This document shows positions 1-7,484 of a DNA stretch of 16,356 nt, in pieces. The DNA is from CBDCWT01 sp965223305 (lineage in GTDB: Bacteria > Planctomycetota > Planctomycetia > Pirellulales > Pirellulaceae), in the NCBI GenBank assembly GCA_965223305.1, contig CBDCWT010000041.1:1-16356 (forward strand), given 5' to 3'. Every line of letters starts with the position of its first letter. Positions within the stretch are counted from its first letter, which is position 1. Under the pieces are notes generated by a model that saw only the letters and a program-made list of their open reading frames with translations, had not been told where the DNA came from and did not search any database. A program made the translations under genes and the position numbers.

Positions 1-471
1 CTGACCCCGCTGCTGATCGGTACGATAAGCGCGCTGCTGACCGCCTGGTTAGCTCTAAGGCGATTTCGCTCTGAGAAGTGGTGGGAACACAGAGTGGCGG
101 CCTATGAACGGGTAATCGAATCCCTTCACCACAGAATGGCTATTCTGAGTGAATACATCGACCAGGTGGAAATGCACAAAGAGATTTCACGAGATCGACA
201 TGATGAACTCACCCGACTTAGTAGATCCGCACACCTTGAGATTGACAAGGCTGCCGATATCGGTGTGCTGTACTTTGGTCGAGAGGTGTCGGAGCGGCTC
301 CGGCTCTATCGAAAAGAGGTTAGGGAGACGGAACCCATAGGGCACTCTGCTCGCGAGCCTCTCGAGTCGATGAATACCGAATGGAAGGCGACCGAGTCGT
401 GTCTAAGAGTTGTGATCCAAGAAGCGAAAAAGGATCTTTGTCTAGAGTGGCCGAGACCGTTTCAAAGATGA
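1..471 (+). CDS. Membrane-anchored coiled-coil hypothetical protein, 5' end outside the window
   Basis: The reading frame is open from the first base to the TGA at 469-471, so the N-terminus lies upstream. The first ~20 visible residues (LTPLLIGTISALLTAWLALR) form one membrane helix, followed by a basic and aromatic stretch (RRFRSEKWWEHR) of the type that sits at the cytoplasmic membrane face, then a long charged helical region rich in E, R, K and H that looks like a coiled coil. A GTG at 94 lies inside the frame after the helix and is unlikely to be the real start. The pattern 'membrane helix, then K-W-W-E-x-K/R-x-x-A-Y' is common in small uncharacterised bacterial proteins; I do not recognise a named family or function. 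It converges on the broken - strand gene ending at 479, with only 7 bp between the stops. Confidence 0.6.
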   Translation: MTPLLIGTISALLTAWLALRRFRSEKWWEHRVAAYERVIESLHHRMAILSEYIDQVEMHKEISRDRHDELTRLSRSAHLEIDKAADIGVLYFGREVSERLRLYRKEVRETEPIGHSAREPLESMNTEWKATESCLRVVIQEAKKDLCLEWPRPFQR

Positions 472-478
472 GTTCAAA

Positions 479-601
479 CTAGTCGATCAGGGCTCGCCAT
501 AGTACTCTCGCTAGCCAGGCCAAGGCGATCCCGCCACCGATCCAGATTGCGATCTTTGATAGGGTGTCCAAGAACAGTTCGAGTCCCCGCTCGAAGCCAT
601 C
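479..601 (-). pseudogene. Third (C-terminal) piece of the gene split by two insertion sequences
   Basis: This - strand frame encodes about 40 residues ending at TAG 479-481. It begins DGFERGLELFLDTLSK and ends in a hydrophobic helix, IAIWIGGGIALAWLARVLWR, followed by LID. It has no start of its own. Deleting the IS630 element (604-1697) and one TA copy joins codon CTA (1700-1698) to GAT (601-599), so the frame from 1698-2223 continues here without interruption. The piece therefore supplies the C-terminal membrane anchor of the original protein. No family is recognised. Confidence 0.7.
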
Positions 602-603
602 TA

Positions 604-621
604 TTGAATCCCGCAAAATAT
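604..621 (+). repeat. Left terminal inverted repeat of IS630 copy 1
   Basis: TTGAATCCCGCAAAATAT matches the complement of 1680-1697 at 16 of 18 positions. It lies directly inside a TA at 602-603. Confidence 0.85.
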
Positions 622-659
622 TATGACACCTTTTGGTACGTTGGAGCATCTATATATGT

Positions 660-1675
660 ATGGGCAACCCCAAAGGCGTGAAGCGAGATTTCAAGGCGCT
701 GGAGAAGCGCCGTTTCGAAGCGATGCGGCTGCTGGACCAAGGCCACAATCAGTCCGAAACAGCGAGACGGCTCAAGGTCGCTCGTCAAACCGTTTGTGAA
801 TGGCGGCGGCAATACCTCGAGCAAGGCGAGGCCGGGTTACGTCGAGCCGGACGGGCCGGACGCAAACCGCTGCTCGACGCCACGCAACGTGAACGTCTGA
901 CAGCGCTGTTGCTCGAAGGCCCCGAAGCACACGGCTTCCCGACGCCCCTGTGGACCTGTCCGCGGGTGGCTCGCCTGATCGCCGACGAGTTCGGGGTCGA
1001 CTACCACGAAGGCCACGTCTGGAAGATCCTGCGAGCACTCGACTGGAGCCCGCAACGCCCGGTCGGAAAGGCGCGCGAGCGCAACGAAGAGCTGATCCGC
1101 ACCTGGAAGCGCAAGACCTGGACACGCATTAAAAAAAAGCCCAAAACGAAGGCCGCACGCTCGTCTTCATCGACGAAAGCGGATTGAGTCAGAAGCCGCA
1201 TCGCTGCCGCACTTGGGCGCCACGCGGCCAAACACCGCTGCTGCAGTTTAACTTCAACTGGGAGAAGCTTTCCGTCTCGGCGGGGCTGACGCTGCGCAAC
1301 TTCTACTTCCGGCTCTATCCCGGTGCGATCGGCAAAGAGCAAGTGATCGACTTTCTCAAGGCGTTGGTACGTCAGATCGATCGCCCGCTGCTGATCGTCT
1401 GGGACCGGCTGCCGGCGCACCGCAGCCGCCTGGTGCAAGAGTTCATCGCACTCTCGGAAGGCCACATCGCAACCGAGTACTTGCCACCCTATGCGCCGGA
1501 GTTGAATCCGGTGGAATACATCTGGGCTTACTGGAAGCAGCACGAGTTGCCGAACGTCTGTCCGAAGGACTACGCGGAGCTGAACGAGCGGGCTCGCAAA
1601 GCACTCCGCCGCATGCGCCGCAAACCGCGTTTGATCACGGCCTTCTGGAAACAGTCTTCTCTTCGCTTTGAGTGA
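660..1675 (+). CDS. IS630-family transposase made by -1 frameshifting (two overlapping frames)
   Basis: Frame 1 starts at ATG 660 (MGNPKGVKRDFKALEKRR) and would stop at 1187. It carries an N-terminal helix-turn-helix (SETARRLKVARQTVCEWRRQYLE) and the start of the catalytic linker. Frame 2 carries the DDE domain: FIDESG (first Asp), LLIVWDRLPAHRS (second Asp) and LPPYAPELNPVEYIWAYWK (Glu), ending at TGA 1673-1675. The first catalytic Asp is upstream of the ATG-like codon of frame 2 and is only reached by shifting from frame 1, so the active protein must be the fusion. A -1 slip on A AAA AAG (1133-1139) gives 160 + 178 = about 338 residues, the normal IS630 length. An earlier in-frame GTG at 633 is possible; ATG 660 is preferred because homology-like sequence begins there. 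The alternative explanation is a 1-base mutation in the A8 run, which would make this copy dead. Confidence 0.85.
1133..1182 (+). promoter_or_regulatory. Probable programmed -1 ribosomal frameshift site
   Basis: The heptamer A AAA AAG at 1133-1139 is in the correct zero-frame phase (frame-1 codons AAA at 1134 and AAG at 1137), the classic bacterial slippery sequence used by several IS families. About 13 nt downstream is a possible stimulatory stem: CCGC (1153-1156) pairs with GCGG (1179-1182), and TCGTC (1161-1165) with GACGA (1172-1176). The shifted reading (GCC CAA AAC GAA GGC) leads straight into the FIDESG catalytic motif. Confidence 0.65.
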
Positions 1676-1679
1676 CGGG

Positions 1680-1697
1680 ATATTATGCGGGACTCAA
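1680..1697 (-). repeat. Right terminal inverted repeat of IS630 copy 1
   Basis: The complement reads TTGAGTCCCGCATAATAT and matches the left repeat at 604-621 with two mismatches. The flanking TA is at 1698-1699. Confidence 0.85.
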
Positions 1698-2223
1698 TAG
1701 GCTGCGAGAGATGTTTGCAGTCCGTTGCGCCAGGTTCCTCGACACTGAGAGTAGATTCTCGTTTGTGTACGCCGCCATGAGCGATAGAGTGGAGATCGCC
1801 TCCGCAAGTGGCCGGCTTGGGTCCTCGGTCCTTCTGGCCTTGTCGGCAAGCCTTTCGGCCTTGTTCGCCAGTCCATGGATGTCTCTGTAGGCTACTCGCT
1901 TTGGCTGGCCATAGCCTTCTCCCTCATCCAGGTCTATCTCTTTGTACGTCGCGTGTACCGATTCAGCCTCGGTCTTCCTAGACCAAGCATTCTCTTTCGC
2001 AAGACGCATGTACTCAGCGCTCTCGATTTCATCGGGCTTCAGGTATCGCTTGAGAGCTTTCTTGTTGTCGAACAGCTTCCCAAATGCTGTCTTGACGTCC
2101 GAATGCGACTGGTAAGCCTCTCGATTGCAGACAAATCCCCATATGAAGTTTTGCCTATCTCTTTCGAGCCACCTTATGAACTCGTCGCGTCCATTGGGGG
2201 TACACACCGAGTTATAACCGAAA
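1683..2223 (-). pseudogene. Middle piece of the gene split by two insertion sequences
   Basis: This - strand frame is open from the IS256 boundary (2223) to the IS630 boundary (1698), then runs about 5 codons into the IS to a fortuitous TAA at 1683-1685. It encodes FGYNSVCTPNGRDEFIRWLE, then a charged helical stretch ending with ANISRS. A GTG at 2207 could act as a start, but the frame has no stop between there and the IS256 end. The codon split at the IS256 junction (AT from 3598-3597 plus T from 2223) restores the frame of the upstream piece. The region is rich in E, K, R and A and is probably helical; no family is recognised. As it stands the fragment lacks a native start and a native C-terminus. 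Confidence 0.7.
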
Positions 2224-2260
2224 GTTGTGGATGAGCAGGGAGGAAGGCGGCGTATCCTGA
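2224..2260 (+). repeat. Left terminal inverted repeat of the IS256 element
   Basis: It begins GTTGTGGA and ends GGCGGCGTATCCTGA. It pairs imperfectly with the complement of 3564-3596, with a few bases of difference in the middle. Confidence 0.65.
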
Positions 2261-2307
2261 CGGTGAGTTAAAGACCGTTTCCTGGAAAGGAACAAGGAGG
2301 ATACGCC

Positions 2308-3582
2308 ATGAGTCAGTCTGAAGCGTCCGGGCAAGGGAGTCAAGCCACAGCCGATGTGGTTGCGATCCAACAGCGCTCGCTGCTGGATGAAGCACTACGA
2401 GAAGGTGCTCGCAAGATGCTGCTGCAAGCGATCGAAAGCGAGGTCGCCGACTATGTCGAGGCGCATCAAAAGGAAGTCGATGAACAGGGCCGACGACGGG
2501 TGGTGCGTAACGGCTATGGGCGCGAGCGCAGCTTGGTGACCGGAGTGGGAACGCTGCGGGTGAAGGCGCCGCGGGTCGAAGACCGCCGCGTCGATGAGCA
2601 GGGCCGCAAGTTCCGTTTCACGTCCCAGATCCTGCCGCCGTATCTGCGGCGCACGAAAAGCATTGAAGAATTGATTCCGTGGCTGTACCTGAAGGGGGTC
2701 TCGACGGGCGACTTTTCCGAGGCGTTGACGGCCTTGCTGGGGCCGGACGCGCCGGGGTTGTCGGCGACGACGGTCGTGCGGCTGAAAGAAGTTTGGCGTG
2801 GAGAGTATGAGAGTTGGTCGAAGCGTTCGCTGGCCGATCAACGTTTCGTCTACCTCTGGGCCGACGGCATCTACTCGAACATTCGGCTCGACGATGAGCG
2901 CCAATGCCTGCTGGTGGTGATGGGCGCGTTGGCGGACGGACGCAAGCAGTTGTTGGCGGTTCATGACGGCTTTCGAGAAAGCGAGCTGTCGTGGACGGAA
3001 CTGCTGGAGGATTTGAAGCAACGCGGGCTCGAGCTGCCGCCGAAACTCGCGGTGGGCGACGGCGGACTGGGTTTTTGGGCGGCGCTACGCAAGGTCTATC
3101 CGGCGACTCGCGAGCAACGTTGTTGGGTGCACAAGACGGCCAACGTGCTCGACAAGCTACCCAAGAGCATGCAGGGCAAGGCGAAACAGGCCGTCCACGG
3201 CATCTACCTGGCCGAGAGCCGTCAGGCGGCCGAGCAGGCGCTGGATCGTTTCGTGGCTCTGTACCAAGCCAAGTTTCCCAAAGCCGTCTCCTGTCTTGAG
3301 CAGGATCGAGATGCTCTGCTGGCGTTCTATGACTTTCCGGCGGAACATTGGGGGCATCTGCGCACGACGAACCCGATCGAATCGACGTTCGCGACCGTGC
3401 GTCTACGCCAGCGCCGGACGAAGGGTTGCGGGAGCCGAGAAGCATCGTTGACGATGGCCTTCATGTTGGCCCGTCAAGCCGAACGGCACTGGCGCCGGCT
3501 CAACGGCTCGGAACTGATCGTTCATGTACTCAAAGGAAGGACTTTCAATGATGGAGTCTTGGTTCAGGACCACGCCGCCTGA
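2308..3582 (+). CDS. IS256-family transposase, intact
   Basis: 424 residues, the usual length for the family (Mutator-like, DDE). Features in order: N-terminal helical region; NGYGRERSLVTGVGTLRVKAPRV, the family signature before the catalytic core; first Asp in YLWADGIYSNIR; second Asp in LAVGDGGLGFW; the conserved C-x2-H type block EQRCWVHKTANVLDKLPK; and the catalytic Glu in TTNPIESTFATVRLR. ATG 2308 is preceded by AAGGAGG at 2294-2300, a near-perfect ribosome binding site with a 7-nt spacer. No frame disruption is visible, so this copy may still be active. Confidence 0.93.
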   Translation: MSQSEASGQGSQATADVVAIQQRSLLDEALREGARKMLLQAIESEVADYVEAHQKEVDEQGRRRVVRNGYGRERSLVTGVGTLRVKAPRVEDRRVDEQGRKFRFTSQILPPYLRRTKSIEELIPWLYLKGVSTGDFSEALTALLGPDAPGLSATTVVRLKEVWRGEYESWSKRSLADQRFVYLWADGIYSNIRLDDERQCLLVVMGALADGRKQLLAVHDGFRESELSWTELLEDLKQRGLELPPKLAVGDGGLGFWAALRKVYPATREQRCWVHKTANVLDKLPKSMQGKAKQAVHGIYLAESRQAAEQALDRFVALYQAKFPKAVSCLEQDRDALLAFYDFPAEHWGHLRTTNPIESTFATVRLRQRRTKGCGSREASLTMAFMLARQAERHWRRLNGSELIVHVLKGRTFNDGVLVQDHAA

Positions 3583-4495
3583 TCTCCGTCCACAACATTT
3601 GACAATATCTCGTACACACCTCGTAGAATCCTCTTCTGACGGCAGCATCCTCATGTTCTACAAAGAACTTCTTGTCAACCAACTTCTCGTAAATGCCATG
3701 CTCTGCCGCCAACCTGGATATGACTTTGCGTAAGTAAAAGAAGACGGATTCGTCGTCCTTCTCGTCCGCGACCGTCCAACGCTTGAAGGCATGTTTCAAG
3801 AACTCTCTAGGGCTACGATTCTCGCCCGGAACGCCCTCCATCTCGAAATCGTACGGAAGAACAAACTGCCCCAGATGGCTGAAGGCTTCTTCAAGCGACT
3901 TCGCATAGACCTCCTCCGTCGGCAAGGTCAAAAGCAGTCTCCATACGGCTCGGAAAGGTCGTTGTTCGTCGCCAGGACCTCCCCAATAGTCTGAGAGGTA
4001 GGGTACCTCGGGGGCAGGCTTTGTGAGGTACGGATGCGAGAGCGCGAAGTCGACAACCCGAAACCAGGCCGAGTCGGGAATCTGCGCGTAGACACCTTCT
4101 CTTTCCAGGGCTTTGCAGAGTTCGTCGGGGGCCTGGGAAGGGTTACGAAACAAGGCGCGCAACGGTTCGTCCGGTCCCTCTTCAAATAGGCGCTGTAGGT
4201 CTCCCTCGCTGATCCACCGCAGACCGGGAAGACTAGGATTTCCGCATATGGCGACCAGGTCGGCATTATCACCGTCCACAAGAATTTCATTAAGCACTTC
4301 CGCATCGGTGCTGAAGGATGCCAAAGCAAGGTTGATGACGGGGTCTTTGCGTTCATGCAGGGCCCTCAATGTGACAGGTAGGGATAGGGGAATCGACAGC
4401 CGTGCTCGTTGTTCGAGGTACCGATAGACAGCCTCTGGGGATGCGTATCTTAGGAACTTATGCTCGACCGTTGGAGACTGAATTATGCTTGGCAT
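3545..4495 (-). pseudogene. First (N-terminal) piece of the gene split by two insertion sequences
   Basis: The frame starts at ATG 4495-4493 (MPSIIQSPTVEHKFLRYASP) and encodes about 299 native residues to the IS256 boundary at 3597, then 17 IS-derived residues (LWTEIRRRGPEPRLHH) to a fortuitous TGA at 3545-3547. The native part is acidic and helical, with repeated leucine-rich stretches (VTLRALHERKDPVINLALAS, LFEEGPDEPLRALFRNPSQ, PDELCKALEREGVY) suggestive of a HEAT/ARM-like solenoid, but I cannot assign a family. A weak Shine-Dalgarno-like GAGAAAG lies upstream. Together with 1698-2223 and 479-601 it reconstructs one protein of about 515 residues with a C-terminal membrane helix. The function is unknown. 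Confidence 0.75.
3564..3596 (-). repeat. Right terminal inverted repeat of the IS256 element
   Basis: The complement begins GTTGTGGACGGAGATC and continues with GGCGGCGTGGTCCTGA, the counterpart of the left end. Confidence 0.65.
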
Positions 4496-4678
4496 CGCAG
4501 GTCTTTCTCAGAACTTGAGCTCATGCGCATCCTTCGAAGAGCCGCCTGAATTATTTCACGCCACCCATCGGCACCGCGCCGGATGATCGCGTGTCTTCGG
4601 GGGCGAAGCAAGCCCAAGCACCTCGTCCAGTTGGGACGATCATCGGGCTGACTACCCGGCACCTGGGCCACGTCGATC

Positions 4679-5638
4679 CTACTTGTTGAGGACCCACTTG
4701 CGGAACCAGGCGAGGTTGCGGTTCATCATGTCGCGCTGATGCATGGGCTCGCGGATGCCGTGGCCTTCGCGGGGGTAGGTGACCAACTCGACGGGGACGC
4801 CGCGGTCGTGGAGAATCTGCCAAATTTCGTGGTTGTGGTCGAAGTCGTTTGCGCCGTGGAGGAGGAGCGACGGGGTCTTTGCGTTGGCCGCGAGGCCATT
4901 GCGCGATGAGTGGCGGATGTAGCTTTCGGCATGGTCCCAGGGGTTACCGCCGAAGTACGTCCACAGGACTTCGAGGGCACCGTTGAACTCGCCGTAGTAG
5001 GTGATCCAGTCGGTGGCGGGTGCGCCGATGGAAGCCGCCTTGAAGCGGTCCGTGTGGCCGATGACCCAGGACGTCAGATAGCCTCCATAGCTCCAGCCCA
5101 TCACGCCGAGGCGCTCGGGGTCGGCAATACCCTTCTCGACGAGGTAATCAACACCGGTCATCACGTCGTCGAAATCGCCGAAGCCCTGCGATTGGATGTT
5201 TTTGAGACGCCACTCGCCGCCATAGTTCGAACTGCCCCGAAAGTTCGGCGCGAGGATAGCGAAACCTTCCTGGGCAAGCAATTGCGTGGGGTAGGTACGC
5301 GGTACCGGGAAACCTTCGGTGGCGACGCCGGTCGGTCCGCCGTGAAGTTCGACGAGCAACGGCACTTTTTGGCCTTGCTTGTAGCCGATGGGGTAGCGTA
5401 GGACGCCTTCGACGCGCTCGCCGTCCTTGGAAGTCCAGGTGACGGTTTCGGTCTTGAGCGCGGGATAGGCTCGGGCTTGGGCGTTGTGGTCGGTGAGGGC
5501 GATGGTGTTGATGCTCGCGTCGAACTCGATCCGGCCGAGCGCCAACTCCGGCGGCGCGTCGTTGGACGAGCGAATGAACGCGACCATCTTGCCGTCCGCA
5601 CTGATCGAGAAGGAGGAGGGGCTAGTGTAGTGCGTCAA
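4679..5638 (-). pseudogene. S9-family prolyl oligopeptidase, 5'-truncated by IS630 copy 2
   Basis: The fragment retains the last beta-propeller blade (SPSSFSISADGKMVAFIRSS) and the complete alpha/beta-hydrolase domain of an S9C-type acylaminoacyl/dipeptidyl peptidase: oxyanion-region ELHGGPTG (residues ~97-104), nucleophile Ser183 in MGWSYGGYL, Asp265 in LHGANDFD and His293 in REGHGIREP. Full-length relatives have about 650-700 residues with a signal peptide and a seven- or eight-bladed propeller, so roughly half is missing. The apparent start is a TTG at 5638 inside the IS, overlapping the transposase stop; native sequence begins at about 5622. In the DNA beyond the IS, this frame meets TAA within about 20 bp, so the missing half is not there. 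The protein is presumably non-functional without its propeller. Confidence 0.85.
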
Positions 5639-6788
5639 GCAGATTGCACCTTATGCAGGGCGGCACGGCCGCGCTTGACTTTTTCGAGGATATCGGAAGC
5701 GGTGGCGGTCCAGATGAAGGGCTTGGGATGCTCGTTGTGCTGGGCGATGTAGTCCTCAATGGCGGCGACAAGCTCGTCCACGCTGCGAAACACACCGCGG
5801 CGAATTCGTTTGTCGGTGAGATCGCGAAAGAAGCGCTCGATCATGTTCAGCCACGATGCCGAGGTCGGGGTGAAATGAACGTGGAAGCGTTTGTGGCGCT
5901 TGAGCCAGCGCTTCACAGCGGCATGCTTGTGGGTGGAATAGTTGTCCACGATGAGGTGAATCTGTTTGTCGTTGGGGGTGCGGCGGTCAATTAAGCGCAG
6001 GAAGCGCAACCATTCTTTGTGGCTGTGTCGAGGCATGCACTCGCCGATCACGCTGCCGTCGAGGGTGTTAAGCGCCGCAAACAAGGTGGTCGTGCCGTTG
6101 CGTTTGTAATCGTGGGTCATCGTCCGGCCGCGTCCCTTCTTGAGCGGCAGGCCGGGTTGGGTGCGATCGAGGGCCTGGATTTGGGACTTCTCATCGAGTG
6201 AGAGAACCAGAGCGTGCTCGGGCGGATGCAGATACAGACCGACGATGTCGTCGAGTTTCTCGACGAAACGCGGGTCGTTGCTGAGCTTGAAGGTCTTGAC
6301 GCGATGGGGCTTGAGGCCATGGGCGTGCCAAATCCGTCCCACGGTGGAGGCGCTGACGCCGCTCGCGGCGGCCATCGTGCGACGGCTCCAGTGGGTGGCG
6401 TTGGGGGGCTTCTCGCGGGTGGTCTTGCGGATGATCTGCCGCACCTTCTGTTTCGAGACGGCGGGTTTACGACCGGGCCGCGGGGCATCCTTTTCAATGC
6501 CGGCGATGCCGCTTTCGAGAAAGCGCGTTCGCCAGCGGGCCACCAGCTGCCGTGAAACGCCGAGTTCCTGGGCGATCTGCTTGTTCTCCCATCCGTCGGC
6601 GGCGAGCAGGACAATCCTGGCTCGCAGGGCGAGACGGACGGCTACCCGGCGGCCACGCGCGTAGCCAACCAACTGCCTACGCTGCGTTGTGTTCAACGTT
6701 ACCGGTTGTGCTCTTCGCATCCCATGCCTCCTGTTATTAGAGACGATGGGATGTCAATATACGTTACATTATTTATGGTTCACTACAC
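5625..6788 (-). mobile_element. IS630-family insertion sequence, copy 2 (different from copy 1)
   Basis: About 1164 bp. The ends share the inverted repeat GTGTAGTG (5625-5632 and the complement of 6781-6788) with looser similarity further in. Both ends are bordered by TA (5623-5624 and 6789-6790), as expected for IS630. The transposase is a single intact frame and unlike that of copy 1, so this is another lineage. The flanks are a truncated peptidase and a sigma-like gene in a different frame. Confidence 0.88.
5635..6720 (-). CDS. IS630-family transposase, intact single frame
   Basis: 361 residues. The N-terminal helix-turn-helix (NKQIAQELGVSRQLVARWRTRFLESG) is followed by a second winged-helix-like block (NATHWSRRTMAAASGVSAST) and the DDE_3 catalytic domain with VLSLDEKSQIQALDR (first Asp), HLIVDNYSTHKH (second Asp) and TSASWLNMIERFFRDL (Glu). 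ATG 6720 is preceded by AGGAGG with a 6-nt spacer, and a TTGACA lies about 40 nt further upstream inside the element. No disruption is visible, so it is potentially active. Confidence 0.93.
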   Translation of the reverse strand: MRRAQPVTLNTTQRRQLVGYARGRRVAVRLALRARIVLLAADGWENKQIAQELGVSRQLVARWRTRFLESGIAGIEKDAPRPGRKPAVSKQKVRQIIRKTTREKPPNATHWSRRTMAAASGVSASTVGRIWHAHGLKPHRVKTFKLSNDPRFVEKLDDIVGLYLHPPEHALVLSLDEKSQIQALDRTQPGLPLKKGRGRTMTHDYKRNGTTTLFAALNTLDGSVIGECMPRHSHKEWLRFLRLIDRRTPNDKQIHLIVDNYSTHKHAAVKRWLKRHKRFHVHFTPTSASWLNMIERFFRDLTDKRIRRGVFRSVDELVAAIEDYIAQHNEHPKPFIWTATASDILEKVKRGRAALHKVQSA

Positions 6789-7484
6789 TAGCTCCTGAGA
6801 TCTCTTAACGGTTGTTCGCTGCGTGCTGCGGATGTGAGCGACCCGCTTACGGGGACTGTTCTTGGGGCGTGAGTCTGAAGTCTTTCGTTCCGTCAGAAGG
6901 GTTCCCGAAAAGGCGTATGCCTGGGCAGTCGCTAGTAGGAACGCCAAGCTGCAACCCTTGGCTGTCAGCTTGTGGACCGCTGCTCGGAGGGCTTTGTAGT
7001 CCGGGTCTCTGCCGTCGGCCGAGAATCGCATCCATGGGAGCCAAGCCTGCCAGGTTTGCTCTTCCTCGTGGCTGTAGGGCGGCTTGCGGGCTTTCCGGCG
7101 AGGCCTTCGGCCGGCACCCGCCGCAAAATGCGCCAGAGTGCTGTCCAAACGATCTGAGCCTTCCGAGATGAGCTTCTCGGTTTCTTCAGTCAACGGCTCG
7201 AAGCGACTTGGGGCGTGCTTTCCCCTGACCAGATCTTGAATCCGCCCTATGATTCGGTGTCGCGCATAGGTCTTGAAACTGGACCGCCCCTCGAACCCCT
7301 GAGCCGCCTCAATCAGGGCGAACTCAGCCTCCGACCGGCACAGGTCAAGATCGATCCCCGAGTTATGGAGTTTCTTGTGCTCGGCGGCAGCGATCCCGTG
7401 GGCCCAGTCCAGGTGCTCTTCTACCAGCTTGTTCTGCTCTGGGCTGAGTGGTCCGAGGAGGGGCACGGTCTGAGTGAAAAACAC
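6783..7484 (-). CDS. Sigma-70 region 2-like protein, 3' end cut by IS630 copy 2
   Basis: The N-terminal ~95 residues resemble sigma factor region 2: LSPEQNKLVEEHLDWAHGIA, then DLCRSEAEFALIEAAQGFEG (core-binding helix, normally D-L-x-Q/S-E-x-x-x-G-L-x-x-A) and SSFKTYARHRIIGRIQDLVR (the -10 recognition helix, normally F-x-T-Y-A-x-x-R-I-R-G). The remaining ~130 residues are basic and show no recognisable region 4 helix-turn-helix. The last codons and stop (GTG TAG) are IS bases, so the native C-terminus is lost at about 6791. There is no ATG: GTG 7484 or the later GTG at 7466 are the plausible starts, after an in-frame TGA about 75 nt upstream. This could be a decayed or phage/plasmid-type sigma factor. 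Resemblance is by eye only. Confidence 0.5.
   Translation of the reverse strand: MFFTQTVPLLGPLSPEQNKLVEEHLDWAHGIAAAEHKKLHNSGIDLDLCRSEAEFALIEAAQGFEGRSSFKTYARHRIIGRIQDLVRGKHAPSRFEPLTEETEKLISEGSDRLDSTLAHFAAGAGRRPRRKARKPPYSHEEEQTWQAWLPWMRFSADGRDPDYKALRAAVHKLTAKGCSLAFLLATAQAYAFSGTLLTERKTSDSRPKNSPRKRVAHIRSTQRTTVKRSQELV

Larger units (their letters stand above)
604..1697 (+). mobile_element. IS630-family insertion sequence, copy 1
   Basis: This 1094-bp element is bounded by imperfect terminal inverted repeats, TTGAATCCCGCAAAATAT on the left and the complement of TTGAGTCCCGCATAATAT on the right (16 of 18 identical). It is flanked on both sides by TA (602-603 and 1698-1699), the dinucleotide target duplication characteristic of IS630/Tc1-mariner elements. 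Length and a DDE transposase of about 338 residues fit the family. It sits inside the - strand gene spanning 479-4495, and excision restores that frame, so both ends are precisely placed. Confidence 0.9.
2224..3596 (+). mobile_element. IS256-family insertion sequence
   Basis: About 1373 bp. The ends are related inverted repeats: both begin GTTGTGGA reading inward, and both carry GGCGGCGT followed by a TCCTGA-like block, spaced 37 nt (2224-2260) on the left and 33 nt (3564-3596) on the right. One intact IS256-type transposase fills the interior. IS256 elements normally leave an 8-9 bp target duplication; I see none (left flank ends CCGAAA, right flank starts ATTTGACA). It splits the same - strand gene that IS630 copy 1 splits. 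Confidence 0.85.

Noticed and set aside
2618..3445. 275-codon - strand frame inside the IS256 element
   Set aside because: It is antisense to the intact transposase, and its Pro/Arg/Ser-rich translation is the typical shadow of a GC-rich gene.
4483..4671. 62-codon - strand frame between the peptidase and the split gene
   Set aside because: GTG start, no clear ribosome binding site, Arg-rich low-information translation with no recognisable family, and overlaps the ATG of the next gene by 13 bp. Could be a real small gene, but nothing supports it beyond being open.
5644..6664. Several + strand frames across IS630 copy 2
   Set aside because: They are antisense shadows of the intact 361-residue transposase.
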